DNA of 9,704 bases from Clostridia bacterium. GTDB taxonomy: Bacteria > Bacillota > Clostridia > Lachnospirales > Lachnospiraceae. The stretch spans positions 1 through 9,704 of the forward strand of contig BNZC01000035.1 of the NCBI GenBank assembly GCA_026000755.1, read 5' to 3'. Below, piece by piece: positions 7,202 through 9,704 of this stretch (the first letter of the stretch is position 1; every line of letters begins with the position of its first letter). The position numbers and the translations under genes are program-made. The notes below the pieces were generated by a model. The model was not told the DNA's origin. It worked only from the letters and a program-made list of their open reading frames with translations, and did no database searches.

Positions 7202-9184
7202 GTTGTCGGGAAAGACGAGAACCTTTTCAATCAGCGCCTCCACAAGCCCCTGCGGAATTGCCGATTCATCCATTGCCTTTTTTGCCATTGCAAGCGACTG
7301 TTTCGTTATTCGTTTTTTGCGTTCTGTTTGTCTTAGAACTGCAAGCTGTTTATGCAGCTGTTCAATCTGTTCTGCACAATCGCTTTTTACGGACTGGTAA
7401 GTTTCACGGTCAATTTCACATAGTACAAACTGTTCGTAGAACTTTTGGCATTCTTCTTCCAGTTGCCGGAGCTGTTTCTCGTAAGCAAGGGTTTTTCCTG
7501 CATCTGCTCCATTATTTTGAATGTTTGACAGCTTATCTGTGTTCAAAACAAGTTCCGCCTGCTTTTTGATGATGGCAAGCACTGTTTCATGGATTTCTGC
7601 TGCGCTGATTTTCATTTTATGGCACTTGGCATTCGGGTCAGCATAGCTGTGGAGGCAGCGGTAGACGATAGTTGTTGTGGAGGCATCATCGTATTTTAGT
7701 TTGTACCCGCAACAGCCGCAAACGGCTTTGCCTCGCAGCAGGTAATCTTTTTTTCGTATCTGTTTGCCGTTTGCTTTATTATCCGCTATGATTTCCTGCA
7801 CCTTGGCAAAAACTTCTTTGCTTATGATAGCAGGATACCGGTCGGGAATGACAATCCAGTCGCTCTTTAAGGTGTAATCCCTCTTTCCTGTTTCCGGGTT
7901 TTTCTTAAACTTGCCTGAAATGCGGGTTCCGATGAACTGCTCGTTTTGGAGCATTTTGCGGATGCTGCTTGTTGCCCATTGGCAGGTCGGTGTAATGGCA
8001 TGTCCGTTTCCTTGTTTGATATATTCACTCGGAGTAGGATAGGATTTTGTGCTGATAATATCCCTGATTTCAAAGTACGGCAGTTCTTGCAGCGCCAAAT
8101 CAAAAATCTCTCGAACCACACTTGCCGCTGTTTCGTCAATTTCTAAATCACTATTTTCAAGTTTGCGATAGCCGTAAATAGGAGATGATACAATGCGTTT
8201 GCTATCGGCTAAGCGGGATTTTTCTGAGCGGTTTGTTTCCTCCTGACAGGATAGACTTATCGGCTTTGAAGTCCGGCAACTTTTGTATTTTTCAAGCGAT
8301 TCCTGTGCTTTTGTAAAATCCTCTTTGCTTATAATCGGCGGATGGCTGCCCGGAATGATAATCCAATCCTCTTTTGGTTTATAGATTTTTTTGTACGAGC
8401 CGACTTCCTTTACCTCTCGCCTTCCTGCGATATAAGTTCCTGTGTACTGCTCGCGCTTTAGAATCATCAACACCATATCGGCTGTCCACATATTGCTTTG
8501 CAGGGTGTCGAGTTGATGAAACCGTGCCAAATACCGGCTCGGTGTAAGCTGTTTCTCGGCGGCCAACAAGTCTCGGATTTGTCCGGTAGACATGCCGCCT
8601 ATTTTCATTTGGAATATGCGCCGGACGATTTCGGCAGTTTCGGGGTCAAGCTCCCATTTTCCCAAAGCATTTTTGTGATAGCCGTAAATTGCATGTGAAC
8701 CGATGTTTTCGCCGCGCATCATCTGAATCCGTTTGGCAGACTTTACTTTCTTTGATAAATCTTGCGAATAATACTCGTGCATCAAAAATTTGAAAGCAAC
8801 GTCAATCCCGCCTGTGTCGCCTTTGTAGTTGTCCGAATCAAAATCGTCTGAGACGGCGATAAAACGCACGCCGTAGAGCGGAAAAACCTGTTCGATGAAG
8901 TAGCCGCTGTCCATGGCATTTCTTGAAAAACGGCTAAAATCTTTGACTACGATGCAGTTTATCCTGCCGCTTCGAACAAGTTCAATAAGCTCTTGTACGG
9001 CGGGGCGTTCCATATTTGTCCCGGAGTGGCCGTTATCTACAAATTCAAGAATTTCTGCATTTGGAATCTCCAAGCAGTCGATATGTGCATCAAGCATTAG
9101 GTGTTGGTGCGGTATACTCATGCTTTCCGTTATGGCATCGTCCATGGAAAGGCGGATGTATTTTGCAATTGTGTAGTTAGCCAT
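7154..9184 (-). CDS. Large serine recombinase with two Recombinase domains
   Basis: Site-specific DNA integrase/excisionase of the large serine (TnpX/phiC31-like) family. The 676-residue product has a resolvase catalytic domain (about 1-155) with Ser13 as likely nucleophile in KYIRLSMDD and the arginine motif KDFSRFSRN (81-89). Next come two copies of the central Recombinase domain (about 166-299 and 336-467), each opening with IYGY and closing with a K-x-DWI-x-IP...IISKE-x-F segment. A zinc ribbon (C489, C492, C510, C521), a coiled coil (about 566-625) and the terminal ALIEKVLVF module follow. Family members are usually around 500-550 residues with one central domain. The ATG at 9184 is the only start after an in-frame TAA; GGGAGG (9198-9193) lies 8 bases ahead. 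It overlaps the stop of the upstream recombinase by 8 bp, implying coupled translation. Confidence 0.93.
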   Translation of the reverse strand: MANYTIAKYIRLSMDDAITESMSIPHQHLMLDAHIDCLEIPNAEILEFVDNGHSGTNMERPAVQELIELVRSGRINCIVVKDFSRFSRNAMDSGYFIEQVFPLYGVRFIAVSDDFDSDNYKGDTGGIDVAFKFLMHEYYSQDLSKKVKSAKRIQMMRGENIGSHAIYGYHKNALGKWELDPETAEIVRRIFQMKIGGMSTGQIRDLLAAEKQLTPSRYLARFHQLDTLQSNMWTADMVLMILKREQYTGTYIAGRREVKEVGSYKKIYKPKEDWIIIPGSHPPIISKEDFTKAQESLEKYKSCRTSKPISLSCQEETNRSEKSRLADSKRIVSSPIYGYRKLENSDLEIDETAASVVREIFDLALQELPYFEIRDIISTKSYPTPSEYIKQGNGHAITPTCQWATSSIRKMLQNEQFIGTRISGKFKKNPETGKRDYTLKSDWIVIPDRYPAIISKEVFAKVQEIIADNKANGKQIRKKDYLLRGKAVCGCCGYKLKYDDASTTTIVYRCLHSYADPNAKCHKMKISAAEIHETVLAIIKKQAELVLNTDKLSNIQNNGADAGKTLAYEKQLRQLEEECQKFYEQFVLCEIDRETYQSVKSDCAEQIEQLHKQLAVLRQTERKKRITKQSLAMAKKAMDESAIPQGLVEALIEKVLVFPDNRLEIRWKVADFMEYV

Positions 9185-9704
9185 TGCCGGTACCTCCCGC
9201 TTTTACAATTTCGTCTGTAAATTTGAAATGCACTTCAATATGCTTATCCTCAAAAACAAGGACTTTCTCAATCAACGCATCTGCTATATCAGCGGTCAGA
9301 TCTTTCATGCAGCTTAAAGAAGCAATGTCATCAGCGGCTTTTTCTTGTTTTGCTGTTTCAAGGAGTTGTATCTGTGCCTTTTTACGCAGCAGCTTTTCTT
9401 GGTCCCCTAGTGCGGCAAGTTTCGTTTCATATGCCGTTTTCATTTCCCTGTACTCGCTTTTGGTAATGTCGCCGGTAACAAGGCTTTCATACAAGCCTTT
9501 TAGGAATCGACTGTTGCGTTCCAGTTCCGCTTGTATGTTTCGTAATTCCGATTCGTTAGCAGACTTTGTTTTTGTTACGGTGCTTATGTCAGTAAAAGCC
9601 TCTGCCTGCTTTCGCAGCATGTGAAGCAGGATGTCTTTTAAGTCGTTTTCGGGTATGCGGTTTGGAACGCAGTCATTCTTGTTGTCCATCAATAATAAGC
9701 ACTT
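9177..9704 (-). CDS. Second large serine recombinase, C-terminal part (cut by window edge)
   Basis: The visible 175 codons are the end of another large serine recombinase. The frame is open to the window edge. It begins with what looks like the last part of a zinc ribbon (Cys two codons from the edge, another Cys in NKNDCVPNRIPEND), followed by a helix, a long Lys/Glu-rich coiled coil (about 40-130 of the visible part) and the terminal module ALIEKVLVFEDKHIEVHFKF. The last module closely matches the ALIEKVLVFPDNRLEIRWKV end of the next gene, so the two are paralogues. An ATG at 9689 and a TTG at 9692 exist, but a start there would cut the zinc ribbon; the true start should be upstream. Its TAA (9179-9177) overlaps the next gene's start. 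Confidence 0.85.
   Translation of the reverse strand, partial: KCLLLMDNKNDCVPNRIPENDLKDILLHMLRKQAEAFTDISTVTKTKSANESELRNIQAELERNSRFLKGLYESLVTGDITKSEYREMKTAYETKLAALGDQEKLLRKKAQIQLLETAKQEKAADDIASLSCMKDLTADIADALIEKVLVFEDKHIEVHFKFTDEIVKAGGTGNG

Larger units (their letters stand above)
7085..9704. mobile_element. End of an integrated element with tandem large serine recombinases (partial)
   Basis: Two large serine recombinase genes and a tail remnant of a third lie in one orientation next to housekeeping genes. This is how integrative conjugative or mobilizable elements and serine-integrase prophages look at their ends. The left boundary is not resolved; it should fall between the capA stop (6875) and about 7085. 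Everything beyond 9704, including cargo and the other end, is outside the window, so the element type cannot be stated. Confidence 0.65.

Noticed and set aside
7019..7569. Open frames of about 100 codons on the plus strand over the recombinase 3' end
   Set aside because: They mirror the coding pattern of the minus-strand recombinase, lack convincing ribosome sites and resemble nothing known.
9687..9692. TTG/ATG as the true start of the second recombinase, making a small 170-residue protein
   Set aside because: The frame is open to the window edge, a Cys codon fitting the zinc ribbon lies upstream, and no good ribosome site can be seen; a partial large recombinase is more likely.

Overview
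The window looks like a chromosomal segment of a low-to-mid GC Firmicute of class Clostridia, probably Lachnospiraceae. Evidence: a perfect CIRCE operator (HrcA target) in front of groES-groEL, strong AAGGAG-type ribosome binding sites, an intrinsic terminator with a T tract, a GroEL ending in a GGM-rich tail, and the style of the rRNA methyltransferase and CapA proteins. The family assignment comes from protein resemblance remembered, not from a search.

Layout, left to right. (1) 62-1537: rho, transcription terminator, with a charged N-terminal insertion. (2) 1568-3692: the heat-shock operon: promoter, CIRCE, groES, a 128-bp gap holding three degenerate ~33-bp repeats, then groEL. (3) 3690-3965: a non-coding gap with a densely folded element (at least four hairpins, three of them inside one closing stem), a possible promoter and a 14-bp-stem terminator. 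The terminator's right arm contains a GGAGG that could serve an 11-codon ORF overlapping the next gene. (4) 3966-5663 and 5694-6875: an apparent two-gene unit, a 23S rRNA m5U methyltransferase (RlmD/RlmCD type) enlarged by two repeat-built insertions, and a membrane-anchored CapA-family protein. (5) 6876-7084: gene-free, with an orphan promoter-like site, a 7002-7035 hairpin and a hairpin able to terminate transcription from both sides. (6) 7085-9704, minus strand: the end of an integrated mobile element: two overlapping large serine recombinase genes, the upstream one cut by the window edge, plus a short remnant of a third recombinase tail directly after the stop of the complete one.

How the parts work together: regions 1-4 are housekeeping (transcription termination, protein folding, rRNA modification, cell envelope). 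Region 6 is accessory DNA whose recombinases would excise or integrate the element; its cargo lies beyond position 9704. The element's left end should lie between the capA stop (6875) and about 7085.

The points most worth a second look are the complete recombinase, which carries two full copies of the central 'Recombinase' DNA-binding domain where one is usual; the remnant tail behind it; the folded element after groEL; and tandem-duplication tracts in rho, the groES-groEL gap and the methyltransferase. No CRISPR array, tRNA, rRNA or defence system was seen.
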